The position numbers were made by a program, and so were the translations under genes. Under the pieces are notes generated by a model. The model saw only the letters and a program-made list of their open reading frames with translations, did not search any database and was not told the origin of the DNA. A stretch of DNA of 64,000 nt from Dendrolimus kikuchii (taxonomy: Eukaryota > Arthropoda > Insecta > Lepidoptera > Lasiocampidae): positions 11,576,833 through 11,640,832 of the forward strand of contig CM034415.1 of assembly GCA_019925095.2 (NCBI GenBank). The letters are read 5' to 3'. Positions 22,303 to 34,500 of this stretch are shown one piece after another. Position 1 is the first letter of the stretch. The number at the start of each line of letters is the position of its first letter.

Positions 22303-23734
22303 TTTTTTTAAAGAAAGAGTTGATTAATAAAGTGATTACAGATCTGATTATTTCCATGACATTGTTCGGTGAGTTTACTCCAAATTTAGAAAACACATTA
22401 ATTAAAGTAGTAGATAAAAGTTCTGCCAGATTATCAGTTAGAGGAGATGGGCCTGGGGTGTTATCACCAAGGGCACATCCATTGGAGAGAGATGAAGGAG
22501 GTGTAGCTGTAATATTAGAGTGGGCATATCGGTCAAATGATTTACCCAGTTCTTGTCTGGGACGTTTCTCAATAAAGACAGTTTTTTTATAAGAAGTGTA
22601 TGGATGGGGATGGGAAGGTAAATGGGAGGCATGAGGCAGAGATTGAGGGACAGGCGGGGAGGGGATAGGATTTGGGGAGGGGACATTCCAAGAGGTAGGT
22701 TTTTGTGAATGGTGCCTACTAGTTATGTCCGCATAAGAGGATCGAGTTAAACGATATTTACGAGCAGCCTCTAAGTAGCTGATATTTTCATTGGACATTA
22801 TTCGTTTAATTGCTCTTTGACGATCATGTTCTGGACAACGAAAATCTGTTGCTGGATGATTTCCAGAGCAAAACAAACACGTGCTACTGTCATCTGGTAT
22901 ATTGCAAGCCATGCTTTCATGAGCACCAGAACAACGTGAGCATCGAGGATTAGAACGACACTGGTCACGTATATGACCGAAACGGCAACATTTTAAGCAC
23001 TGGATAGTCGGCAGCGTATATACATTTACAGGGAGAGAGACATGACAACAGTAAACGTAAGATGGCAACTTTTGCCCAAGGAAAGTAAGTACCACCGTTC
23101 CTGTTGGTTCCCAACTGATTTTCCCATCTATGCTTTTTTTTTTATTTAACCTCCTAGCTTTAATGACCAGTTCTGGAGTGGGATGACACTCAATCCAGGA
23201 GACAAGATCCTCTAATGTCCAATCAAGGGGGATCTGATGGATAACCCCCATACGGGTAACTTGGAATCTGGGTATGACAGCCGATAAGTTGTTAGATGCA
23301 AGCGCAGGGTTAGAAAGAAAAGCATTGGCCTCAGCGGGGGTTTTAAAGAAAACAGCAACTTTATTTCTACCCTCACTTTTTATTTCGTTAATGCCGGGTA
23401 CATTGCTGTTATAAATGGATTGGGCTATTTTTAACGAACGCATATTTGCGGAGATGTTAGTTGCCTCAGCATCTTGGCGTGAAACATAAACTACAAATGG
23501 GCCTGAATCACTTTCGTTGTATTGCAAATCCGAGTCAAACCCAGGACGGGTATAAGTATGTTGAATAGATGCTGCGGCAGGTAAAGTAGGAGCTCTTTTT
23601 CCAGGAATATGTTCGGGAGAACAGATTCTGAGGCGTTTGGAGCTTGCTTTTAGGGGAGATTGAATTGCCAATTCGGAGTCTAACGGGTTCCTTCCTCTAT
23701 CGGGAGGGACATTTTCACCCACAGACTGCGCCAT
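22265..23734 (-). CDS. I-type LINE ORF1: gag-like nucleocapsid protein
   Basis: About 489 residues from the first ATG (M-A-Q-S-V-G-E); the frame is open slightly further upstream from a TTG. Three cysteine-rich knuckles near 255-310 (C-L-K-C...H...C; C-S-R-C...H...C; C-L-F-C...H...C) mark it as an RNA-binding ORF1 protein. The segment before them is typical of insect LINE gag domains. A proline-rich region follows. Confidence 0.9.
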   Translation of the reverse strand: MAQSVGENVPPDRGRNPLDSELAIQSPLKASSKRLRICSPEHIPGKRAPTLPAAASIQHTYTRPGFDSDLQYNESDSGPFVVYVSRQDAEATNISANMRSLKIAQSIYNSNVPGINEIKSEGRNKVAVFFKTPAEANAFLSNPALASNNLSAVIPRFQVTRMGVIHQIPLDWTLEDLVSWIECHPTPELVIKARRLNKKKSIDGKISWEPTGTVVLTFLGQKLPSYVYCCHVSLPVNVYTLPTIQCLKCCRFGHIRDQCRSNPRCSRCSGAHESMACNIPDDSSTCLFCSGNHPATDFRCPEHDRQRAIKRIMSNENISYLEAARKYRLTRSSYADITSRHHSQKPTSWNVPSPNPIPSPPVPQSLPHASHLPSHPHPYTSYKKTVFIEKRPRQELGKSFDRYAHSNITATPPSSLSNGCALGDNTPGPSPLTDNLAELLSTTLINVFSKFGVNSPNNVMEIIRSVITLLINSFFKKNDEHNPMEQSQC

Positions 23735-23872
23735 ATATATAATAAATAAAGTACTTACCAATACTAGGAGTTATTTAATACCCACCACCAACATAAACAG
23801 AACAACACAACCCCGGGAAAACAGAAAAGCTGAGAAAAACCGAAAGAAAATTGCCAGATACGTGTACACGGT

Positions 23873-24016
23873 ATTAGTGATCAGGTTCCAGTCTCCCTTA
23901 AGAGAGCAGCAGCATTTGTAGCACCTTTGGTTTTGCAAATGTCCATAGGCGATGGTAACCGCTTTCCATCAAGTGGGCCGTCTGCCTGTCTGCTGAACTC
24001 TTACAATAAAAAAAAT
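23873..24016 (+). mobile_element. SINE-B, 5'-truncated
   Basis: Starts in GTATTAGTGATCAGGTTCCAG, ends CTCTTACAATAAAAAAAAT, adjacent to the 5' edge of the I-type LINE. Confidence 0.78.
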
Positions 24017-24303
24017 AAAATAACACAAGAGTATCTGTGTCCTGCGTCATGGTGCGACAGGTTAAGAGATAATATCATTTCCCGTCGTTCTTTTGTATGG
24101 GAAACCATGAAAACAATGCTCTCACGGCGGATGAACGTTATTGTATTGATGAAGTACTAGTAATGTGCCTAATGTTTAGATTCATAGGCATTGCCAAAAG
24201 CAGGTCCAACGATAATCGATGTAGTAGAGCCATGCTGGAATTATTATCTTGATTATAGCTTTTAGTTAGGGTTGCCACCTATTTTTGTTTTGTAACTGTA
24301 AAA

Positions 24304-24578
24304 AATAAAAAAACTTCGTTTAAAAAAATCGACTTCAAAAACTAAAAAAGTATAAAATAACTTATTTCTAAAGCTATTATTATTAATATATATTATCTAA
24401 AACATTTTAAAGTCGGTGCTTAGTAATTTTCAAAAAAATATAGTAATTTTTATGTTTTACTTTGCACCGACTTCAAAATGTTTTAGATAATATATATTAA
24501 TACTAATAGCTTTAGAAATAAGTTATTTTATACTTTTTAGTTTTTGAAGTCGGTTTTTTAAACGAAGTTTTTTTATTT
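24304..24578. repeat. Long palindrome, 116-bp arms
   Basis: Arms 24304-24419 and 24463-24578 are almost perfectly complementary around a 43-bp loop; arm tips carry AAAGTCGGTGC / GCACCGACTTC. A smaller palindrome with the same GCACCGACTTC motif is at 36420-36545. Probably a fold-back MITE. Confidence 0.8.
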
Positions 24579-24589
24579 TATTTGTTACT

Positions 24590-25035
24590 TTTTAGTGTCT
24601 AGCTATGTATGGGTAGACCTACGAAAGGTGCCGCGCTCCTTAAAAAATATAGGTCCCAAGAAACGGGAACAAAAAAATGTTTGTAAAATGAAAAGTGCTG
24701 GGCCAAACTATGTTAAATTTTTAAGAAACCAAATGGCAGCTATTTCGCGTCGAACAAAAAAAGAATCACGTAAATCGGATCATAACTCTCAGAGTAATCG
24801 GTGTATATATGGAACGGAATGGAATTTTTTTCATAAAAAATGTTCATAAAATGAAAACTACTGGTCCAAACTATGTCAAATTTTTAGGGGACCAAATGGA
24901 AGCTATTCCGCGTTGTACAAAAAAAGAATCACGTAAATCGGATAACAAATCTCTGAGTAATCGGTGAACATACATAAAAAAAAGATCCCGACGAATTGAG
25001 AACCTCCTTTTTTGAAGTCGGTTAAAAAATATAGT
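24590..25035 (+). repeat. Dispersed repeat Q, two related units
   Basis: Two units share AATCACGTAAATCGGATAAC-like and CTATGTCAAATTTTTAG blocks (about 24660-24800 and 24835-24970). Ends CGAATTGAGAACCTCC and GAAGTCGGTT, linking it to the adjacent palindrome. Confidence 0.55.
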
Positions 25036-25352
25036 ACTTTTGGGGTAACATTTAAATATTATATTTGTTGTGATTTATCCTCAACATCTTTTTACTTTTG
25101 GTATTTTCGTTAAATTTGACCTCATGTTATGTTTTTAGTTATTTGTTTATTGTTTTCTTTTTGTTATATAACAAATAAACGAGTCATCAGTAGGCAACCT
25201 CCATTTAATTTAATACAAAGCTTGAGGAACATTGTTTTTTTTGTTTACACCTTTTCTCGTGCTAAGATGAATATGGCATATCATAGAATCTCACTTGTCA
25301 AATCCGTAAATAAATAAATGAAACCAAAAAGATATTCCATAAATAATAATTA

Positions 25353-25524
25353 TTACAGTCTTATTTTCAAATATTCATCGTTATTTCTTTCTAAGAATTG
25401 TAAAAGCTGATCCAATGTAAACGAATGCGTAACCACGTCTGTTCCAGTGAGGTCATGGATCTCATAGGTGGGGGGAGAATCCAAGATGGACTTGCCACAA
25501 ACCACTATGGTAGGATAACCCATC
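25353..25524 (-). CDS. PARS2: PARS2 exon 9 (residues 383-439) with stop
   Basis: Acceptor CTTTCTAG; reads [10 protein letters not shown], the terminal beta strand of the anticodon-binding fold, and ends at TAA 25355-25353. I could not place a clear poly(A) signal just downstream. Confidence 0.9.
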
Positions 25525-28500
25525 CTAGAAAGAAAGCAACAATTATAATTATAAATCATAACAGACGCTCCACACCCTCGCGCGACGATTTCAAGATACA
25601 CTCGAAAATCTATTCCACATACTCGTTTTCGCGAGAATGTGGAGAGCACATTAACGATAAACTATAACATTATAAAGATCTAAACATACTGTGTCTGTAC
25701 ATTAAAGCTATTAAATTATTATTGTTGTGTAATAAACGTCTCGCTTCAGTGTGACAACAAACATTCAATGAAAAGACTGGGGAAAGTGACTTATATAATA
25801 AAGGACAGTTTGATTTCCCAATTATTAAAAAAAAAAAAAAAAAAAAAACATAAAAACCAGTTGTGGCGGCATGAAGACATACAAGACGATAAAGGTCCAA
25901 AGGACAGTTTGACTTCCCAATTATTTAAAAAACATAAAAACCAGTTGTGGCGGCATGAAGACATACAAGACGATAAAGGTCCAAAGGACAGTTTGACTTC
26001 CCAATTACTTAAAAAACATAAAAACCAGTTGTGGCGGCATGAAGACATACAAGACGATAAAGGTCCCAAAAGCGCTACTGATTTGGAGGAATTTGAGGGA
26101 AATGCAACACTTTCACCAGGCACCCCTTCGAGCCAGGTCAACCAGTCTCCGCTGAGAGATAGAACTCAACCACTGAGTCAAACCCCAAACATTCCACCAA
26201 GTAGCGACAGTTCTCACGAAGAAACCGCATCGGTTCTTCCTAGTGGAAATCAGGCCCGTCAAGAAGTCAGGACAAATCTTTATGGGCATTGCCAAGGGTG
26301 AATTATAAGCCTTTCTTTTAATAAAACTACGTTTTAACGGTTTTAAGCGCGGTAATTTTATTTGATTTTGGTTTTTCCGACGTTTCGGCCACTTTTCAGT
26401 GGCCGTGATCACGGAAGACAAAGATGTCAAGTGTCAACGAGTATTGTTAAAGTTTTATTTAGCCTACCGCCAACTTATTAATTTTAATTATTTAATTTTA
26501 ATTTTGTTTATGGTTATTATTTAATCTATGGGAGCCTAATCTAATTTACTACCGCTTCGCAACATGTTATGGCTTGAAGAGAAGAAGCGGCGCAAGAAAC
26601 TCTTCAGCAAACATGCCTAGCTCTAATAATTTTATATAATATTAAAATGGATGGAAGGAAAAATAAAAGTAATTATCAGTCAAGTTGGTTTGTGTTCCGT
26701 TGTACGCAGAAAGAGCTCACAGTGTCTTGAGGTCTGGCAGCTGGTTTTTGCTGGGTTTGGGTCTTAATAGTTTTGATAATTGGATCCCAAACAGGTGGTA
26801 CTTGCCAACCATCTTCTCTATTGAAATTTGGGTGTTTTTTGATTTCAATAGCCTCACGCATCTTTCTAGGTATGAAACGATTCTCTTTCGCGAGGATTTG
26901 TGGGTTATCGAATCTGATGTAGTGGTTGGGTTTATCCAGCGTGTGTTCACTGATCGCAGACTTCGTAGACCTTGTGTGTTTCATGTCAGCGATGTGTTCT
27001 TTTACTCGTGTTTTTATGCTCCTCTTTGTTTGCCCAATGTATGACAATCCACACTCACAATCAAGCTTGTAAACCCCTGCATTTCTTTCCTTTAAATTTG
27101 TAATTTTTTTTTTATATTTTAATTTTATATTTTAATTGTCTTTGTTAGTTGTAAGTTTATTGTTTGTTATCAGAGTATTCTTATTATTAGTACTAGTATT
27201 TTATGTAAAAAACTTAGGGGAGGAATTGTTGTGTAATAAACGTCTCACTTCAGTGTGCTAATAACCGGCTTTTACTTCGCACACATCCCGCTCTCGAATG
27301 TAACAATTATTATTATTTTATGTTTAAGGCTTGGCAACTAGGCCTTTAAGCCAGGCGCAGTTGTATTGTAGGCTACAATCCACACCATTCAACGGAATTC
27401 TTGTGACAACTCGAAAGGCCACATTTGACTATACAGTTCACATTTCTCACAAAAACACATAATTACTACTCAAAAACTATCAATATCCTACAACTATTGT
27501 TCATTTTAGAGTAATTTTACACATTTTTAGAAAATAAAACTGCACAGCACAACGTCTCCTTCCAGTTTCCGCCAAAAACTCCTTAAAGCAACTGGAATAG
27601 ACTATATAAAAAACCAACAAGATGCGTTTTTTTTTTAGATTTATTGTCTTTTTATTATTAATACGCTTGTATTAGCTTCATACGTATGTTAGTAACGGAA
27701 TCTTTAAAGTTAAATTTGATCGACTTCCCGGTTTCGGATTGAGCTGAAATTTTGCACGTATGTGTATATCGCGTGACAATGCAATAATATGGTACCATGG
27801 AGCTGATCTGATGATGGAGTCGGAAGGTGGCCATAGGAACTCCTGTACTAAACAAGATAGACCCGTCGTGTTTTTGTATGTTCGACAGCTAATTCTTAGA
27901 CTTAAACTGCGCTACTTTTTATCCCGGGAATCGCGCGGGAATTTGTCTGGGAATAATTTACAATGTGATTTTTCTTTCTGTGTAATGTAAATTCAGTGTC
28001 GGGGTGAAGGTAAGGAAAGGAATGCTCCGGTGGTTCGGGCATGTGGAAAGAATGACTAAACAGATATACAATGCAAAAGTGGACGGATGCAGAAGTCGTG
28101 GAAGGCCACGACACACCTTCCATCATCAAATCGATCGTGTACTAGCAGAAGGTGATGTCAGGAGCCTGAAGAACAGACGAGCGTGCAAGACAAGAGTTAT
28201 GCATGTCAAAGAGGCAAGTGAGGTGTGTAAGAATAAGACTAAATGGCGCTCTGTTGTTCGTGCCTACCCCGCAAGGGAACTGGCGTGAAGTTATGTATGT
28301 ATGTATTTTTCTTTCTACTGATCGATAGGAAATTTAATGTAATAAAATGTGTGATATTTCTTATCGCGGGAATCCCGTGGGAATTTTCCCGGCAGCAGTT
28401 TGAAGTTGTTCGGATGAATAAAAATTAGCTTATTCTAACACAGTTTTAACTAAAACAGTAGTTTACATTGTTTTTATAAATGCTGCGATACTTTGTGCGA

Positions 28501-31500
28501 TGTATTTGCCACTTGTTATCCTACCTACGGGTTGATACTGTTACGAGTCGCGAAACTCGAATTAAAATGCCGTTGGAATTATTATAGAGTTTATTAGAAC
28601 TATACAAAACGTATAACACAGGTACAAATATAACAACAAGTCCAAATGTAATGCAGAAGGTCGTAATTCAATAAAACGAGCAAAGTCTCGTCTCACACGT
28701 CTCGCTTTGATCGTGGTTCTCGCTCGAATACCCCTCCCTCGATTAGCTCATCGTTTCATACTGCACAAATGCAATGCGCCCGTATCGTAGTCGACTTAAT
28801 CCGCAACACCTGGCTAGTGATGCTAATGAGCGATTACAATGGAGAATAGGCTAATTGTAACAATAATTTATTATCAAAAAGAAGACGATCATAAAAGGGA
28901 TTACAATAGTTTCAATGTTACTAGTTCAAATACCGACAGGTAATAAAATGTGTTTTGTTTCAGATATGCAGGTGGATTTTGTTTTTGTCGGGACCTGAGT
29001 TGAAACAATATTATTTATCACATATTATCCCATGGGATACTAGAACACGACGTTTTTAATATCACAACAAGTTGCAAACAGATACCTTTCCGCCATCATG
29101 AGTCGTTTTCCAATAGTCATATTGTGTCTATCGTCCACCAATACATCGTTCATCAGATTCGGTATATTAGTTATTGAGTCGTATAGTTTTGCTATCTTAT
29201 CCCAGCCGTGGGATTGCCACTCCTTCGACCCTTCCTGTTAACAGATGAACTTAAATTAAGTAACTCATTTAAGGATTTTCATTTATGAATATCAAAAAAT
29301 TTATACTTCTTTAAATGTACAGTCGCTGAATGAAAATGTTCGTCACCTTTTAAGTCGGCTTTTGCTTGCACGAGAACAAGAAACAATACTGCCAACATTC
29401 TAATCAATTTTACGTTTGTAAAATATAGAAACGTAATGTAATATTTAATAACAGCCCATGAATGTCCCACTGCTGGGCTAGGGCCTCCCATTACTGGGGC
29501 ACGGACGATTGTCCAAGGCGGCTTGGCAGGTTTGACACATCGGTTCACGATGTTTGCCTTCACCGTTGTTAGCACGTGGTAATTGTAACAATATGCACAT
29601 TAGGTCAGAAAACTGTCTAAGTGGTGCATGCGTTCCGGTCAGGTTAGAACCCGCGCCTTTTGGGTCTGGGACGCTTGCGCTAGCCATTACGCTACCACGA
29701 CTTTAGAAACGCGAAAAAAGAAAATTGTAGTCTTGACAATGACAGACATCGAGATTAATAATAAGAAACAAAGAGGATATAATCGCTACGCTTAACATAA
29801 TCAAAACCAATAGAAAAGGTTTTACATGTCTAAACGATCTTCTTACACAAGATAGAAAATCAAACAACTTTGATCTAAATAATTTGAAACTTTATTCTCT
29901 ACTACATACATACATACATACATAACTTCACGCCAGCTCCCTTGCGGGGTAGGCACGAACAACAGAGTGCCATTTAGGCTTATTCTTACACACCTCACTT
30001 GCCTCTTTGACATTCATAACTCTTGTCATGCAAGCTCGTCTGTTCTTAAGGCTCCTGACATCACCTTCTGCTAGTACACGGATCAATTTGATCATGGAAG
30101 GTGTGTCGTGGCCTTCCACGACTTCTGCATCCATCCACTTTTGCATTGTATATCTGTTTAGTCATTCTTTCATCATGCATTCTTTCCACATGCCCGAATC
30201 ACCGGAGCATTCCTTTCCTTACCTTCACCCCGACACTTCAGAATAAATTAATATAATAAGTAATTCGTAAGATACATACATGGTTACGCGAATTGGTAAT
30301 TGTTTAAATGTATTCATTCCCATTTGATGTAAAATCACAACGATGGAAATATAGCTGCATAGAACACAGGGAAATACAAGCAGTTATATGAAGGAAGGAT
30401 TGCACAGTACCTTTATGTAGCGAAGCGATGATTTCTCCTTGTTTCTTAGAAGTTAGCACGACACGCACAAATGTTCAAATTTCACGAGTCTAACTAATTT
30501 GATGTGTATATTAAATATCTAGATGAAAAATTGGTCACAATATTCGAAACGATCCGTACGCGTTGCAGTTCGTTAGCAAAAGGTGAATTTTATACTTTTA
30601 AATGTCAGCCTTTCCAACACAAACAAAAGCGCAGGGTCGTCAGGGAGGAGGGGGTTTTTAGTGGGTATTGGGGTTGCTCGCTCGTGCAGCAACGCTCGGA
30701 GTCTTCCACACTATTCTGTGACGTCGATCGCGGACGGAGCGCTGCCAAGAGCATAGTATTGCTGCAGTGTTATCGCCCCCGACCGACGCGTGTCGTTCCC
30801 CTAGCAACGACCCAGTTTGTGCGTGAATCGGTTAAGCATTTTCCCTCGCCTCAAAAAAAAAAAAAAGGTGAATTTTATACGATAACCACTATTGCGATGC
30901 TGTTGACGTCGCATGCCGTCTCCTTTCTTCTCTACTAGGAGAGAAAAAAGTACAGGAGGTGGTTATATATCATTTAAACGTATTACCATTCGTTCAATTC
31001 CTTTACAAATTTTAAATATAATTTACGCGCGACCACACCTCAACACAAAAATCAATAAATTAATGTCACACACAAGAACCAAAATAACTAATAAGCGTGT
31101 TAAATTCAAAAAAATTTAATCTAGAAATTAAGTTGTAAAACTCGAGTCCGTAGATTTGTTGATAATAATAAAAAAATAAAACTTTATTGTCAAGTAGTTA
31201 AACAAATTTCTGTGGAACAGTCTGTTCTGTGACTTTTAAAAGGTAACATGTGCTTGCGGAACGTTAAATCAATTTGAACACTGGTGAACATTTTCATACC
31301 TCTACTGTACATTCTACCACACAGTGGTATACAAAATGATTTAAATTTACATTCAGAAACACATCAAATGAGCTTTAGTAATAAATAAAAGATGAAAATA
31401 TTTAAGATGGTTCACCTTTGGTCCTATAATAATTAGACTATAAGGTGCAATGGCTTTCGGCCATCGCATTGATTTTTCGTCTGACAACGCTTCCAGGCTT

Positions 31501-34500
31501 GCTGCTAATAATCTGTCAATTAGAGAAAGTAAATTATACCTACTCTGTATCACGTAACAAGTCCTACGCTCACTCGACAGTATGCTTGGTGGTGCCTTTG
31601 CCACCCAAAGAAATTGTTGGTGCTTTTTTTTTTGGATTTTATGGCTTGGCAGCTAGGCCTTTATACCAGATCTTAGATTCGATGTAGATTCTTAATTTTC
31701 TTAAACCTATGTGTAGCACAACTGAACTGTAGGTAATCGGCTAGTGCCATTCAACGGAGCTCTTGTGACAACTCGAAAGGCCACATTTGACTTTACAGTT
31801 CACATTTCTCACAAAACACATAATTACTACTCAAAAGCTATCAATATCCTACAACTATTGTTCATTTTAGAGTGATTTTACACATTTTTAGAAAATAAAA
31901 CTGCACAGCACAACGTCTCCTTTCAGTTCCCGCCAATAACTCCTTAGGCAAAGGTTTTTTTTTTAAAGTTTAAGGCTTGGCAACTAGGCCTTTAAGCCAG
32001 ACGCCGTTGTATTGTAGGCTACAATCGACGTAACTCAACGGAGTTCTTGTGACAACTCGAAAGGCCACATTTGACTTTACAGTTCACATTTCTCACAAAA
32101 CACATAATTACTACTCAAAAACTATCAATATCCTACAACTATTGTTCATTTTAGAGCGATTTTACACATTTCTAGAAAATAAAACTGCACAGCACAACGT
32201 CTCCTTTCAGTTCCCGCCAATAACTCCTTAGGCAAAGGTTTTTTTTTTAAAGTTTAAGGCTTGGCAACTAGGCCTTTAAGCCAGACGCCGTTGTATTGTA
32301 GGCTACAATCGACGTAACTCAACGGAGTTCTTGTGACAACTCGAAAGGCCACATTTGAGTTTACAGTTCACATTTCTCACAAAACACATAATTACTACTC
32401 AAAAACTATCAATATCCTACAACTATTGTTCATTTTAGAGCGATTTTACACATTTTTAGAAAATAAAACTGCACAGCACAACGTCTCCTTTCAGTTCCCG
32501 CCAATAACTCCTTAGGCAAAGGTTTTTTTTTAAAGTTTAAGGCTTGGCAACTAGGCCTTTAAGCCAGACGCCGTTGTATTGTAGGCTACAATCGACGTAA
32601 CTCAACGGAGTTCTTGTGACAACTCGAAAGGCCACATTTGAGTTTACAGTTCACATTTCTCACAAAACACATAATTACTACTCAAAAACTATCAATATCC
32701 TACAACTATTGTTCATTTTAGAGCGATTTTACACATTTCTAGAAAATAAAACTGCACAGCACAACGTCTCCTTTCAGTTCCCGCCAATAACTCCTTAGGC
32801 AAAGGTTTTTTTTTTAAAGTTTAAGGCTTGGCAACTAGGCCTTTAAGCCAGACGCCGTTGTATTGTAGGCTACAATCGACGTAACTCAACGGAGTTCTTG
32901 TGACAACTCGAAAGGCCACATTTGAGTTTACAGTTCACATTTCTCACAAAACACATAATTACTACTCAAAAACTATCAATATCCTACAACTATTGTTCAT
33001 TTTAGAGCGATTTTACACATTTCTAGAAAATAAAACTGCACAGCACAACGTCTCCTTTCAGTTCCCGCCAATAACTCCTTAGGCAAAGGTTTTTTTTTTA
33101 AAGTTTAAGGCTTGGCAACTAGGCCTTTAAGCCAGACGCCGTTGTATTGTAGGCTACAATCGACGTAACTCAACGGAGTTCTTGTGACAACTCGAAAGGC
33201 CACATTTGAGTTTACAGTTCACATTTCTCACAAAACACATAATTACTACTCAAAAACTATCAATATCCTACAACTATTGTTCATTTTAGAGCGATTTTAC
33301 ACATTTCTAGAAAATAAAACTGCACAGCACAACGTCTCCTTTCAGTTCCCGCCAATAACTCCTTAGGCAAAGTTTTTTTTTTTAAAGTTTAAGGCTTGGC
33401 AACTAGGCCTTTAAGCCAGACGCCGTTGTATTGTAGGCTACAATCGACGTAACTCAACGGAGTTCTTGTGACAACTCGAAAGGCCACATTTGACTTTACA
33501 GTTCACATTTCTCACAAAACACATAATTACTACTCAAAAGCTATCAATATCCTACAACTATTGTTCATTTTAGAGCGATTTTACACATTTCTAGAAAATA
33601 AAACTGTACAGCACAACGTCTCCTTTCAGTTCCCGCCAATAACTCCTTAGGCAAAGGTTTTTTTTTAAAGTTTAAGGCTTGGCAACTAGGCCTTTAAGCC
33701 AGACGCCGTTGTATTGTAGGCTACAATCGACGTAACTCAACGGAGTTCTTGTGACAACTCGAAAGGCCACATTTGAGTTTACAGTTCACATTTCTCACAA
33801 AACACATAATTACTACTCAAAAACTATCAATATCCTACAACTATTGTTCATTTTAGAGCGATTTTACACATTTCTAGAAAATAAAACTGCACAGCACAAC
33901 GTCTCCTTTCAGTTCCCGCCAATAACTCCTTAGGCAAAGGTTTTTTTTTTAAAGTTTAAGGCTTGGCAACTAGGCCTTTAAGCCAGACGCCGTTGTATTG
34001 TAGGCTACAATCGACGTAACTCAACGGAGTTCTTGTGACAACTCGAAAGGCCACATTTGAGTTTACAGTTCACATTTCTCACAAAACACATAATTACTAC
34101 TCAAAAACTATCAATATCCTACAACTATTGTTCATTTTAGAGCGATTTTACACATTTCTAGAAAATAAAACTGCACAGCACAACGTCTCCTTTCAGTTCC
34201 CGCCAATAACTCCTTAGGCAAAGGTTTTTTTTTTTAAGTTTAAGGCTTGGCAACTAGGCCTTTAAGCCAGACGCCGTTGTATTGTAGGCTACAATCGACG
34301 TAACTCAACGGAGTTCTTGTGACAACTCGAAAGGCCACATTTGACTTTACAGTTCACATTTCTCACAAAACACATAATTACTACTCAAAAGCTATCAATA
34401 TCCTACAACTATTGTTCATTTTAGAGTGATTTTACACATTTCTAGAAAATAAAACCGCACAGCACAACGTCTCCTTTCAGTTCCCGCCGAAAACTCCTTA

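Larger units (their letters stand above)
18369..23870 (-). mobile_element. I-type LINE, apparently full length
   Basis: About 5.5 kb: short 5' UTR, two overlapping ORFs, ~235-bp 3' UTR and an A-tail (poly(T) at 18370-18381 on the plus strand). Both ORFs lack stops, so the insertion is young or active. The RNase H domain and triple zinc-knuckle ORF1 point to the I/R1-like group. The 3' UTR ends in a stem-loop followed by AAGCCATTAAAG. No convincing target duplication found; the 5' edge is uncertain within about 60 bp. Confidence 0.85.
25722..27305 (+). mobile_element. Deleted gypsy-like LTR element, later invaded
   Basis: The right LTR (27227-27305) starts TGTTGTGTAATAAACG and ends AATGTAACA, preceded by the polypurine tract AGGGGAGGA. 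A 31-bp match to the LTR start lies at 25722-25752, directly before a remnant of pol. A 5-bp ATTAT flanks both ends, though in an ATT-rich context. Only the pol end survives; a Penelope-like element sits inside (about 26318-27110). Confidence 0.6.

Noticed and set aside
18369..23870. Clear target duplication for the I-type LINE
   Set aside because: Only weak similarity (AAAGATTGG / AAAATTGCC) between the flanks; not reported as a TSD.
32049..34217. Eight near-identical 60-codon plus-strand frames
   Set aside because: They are the same stretch of the non-coding repeat C monomer read repeatedly; dispersed copies do not keep the frame.
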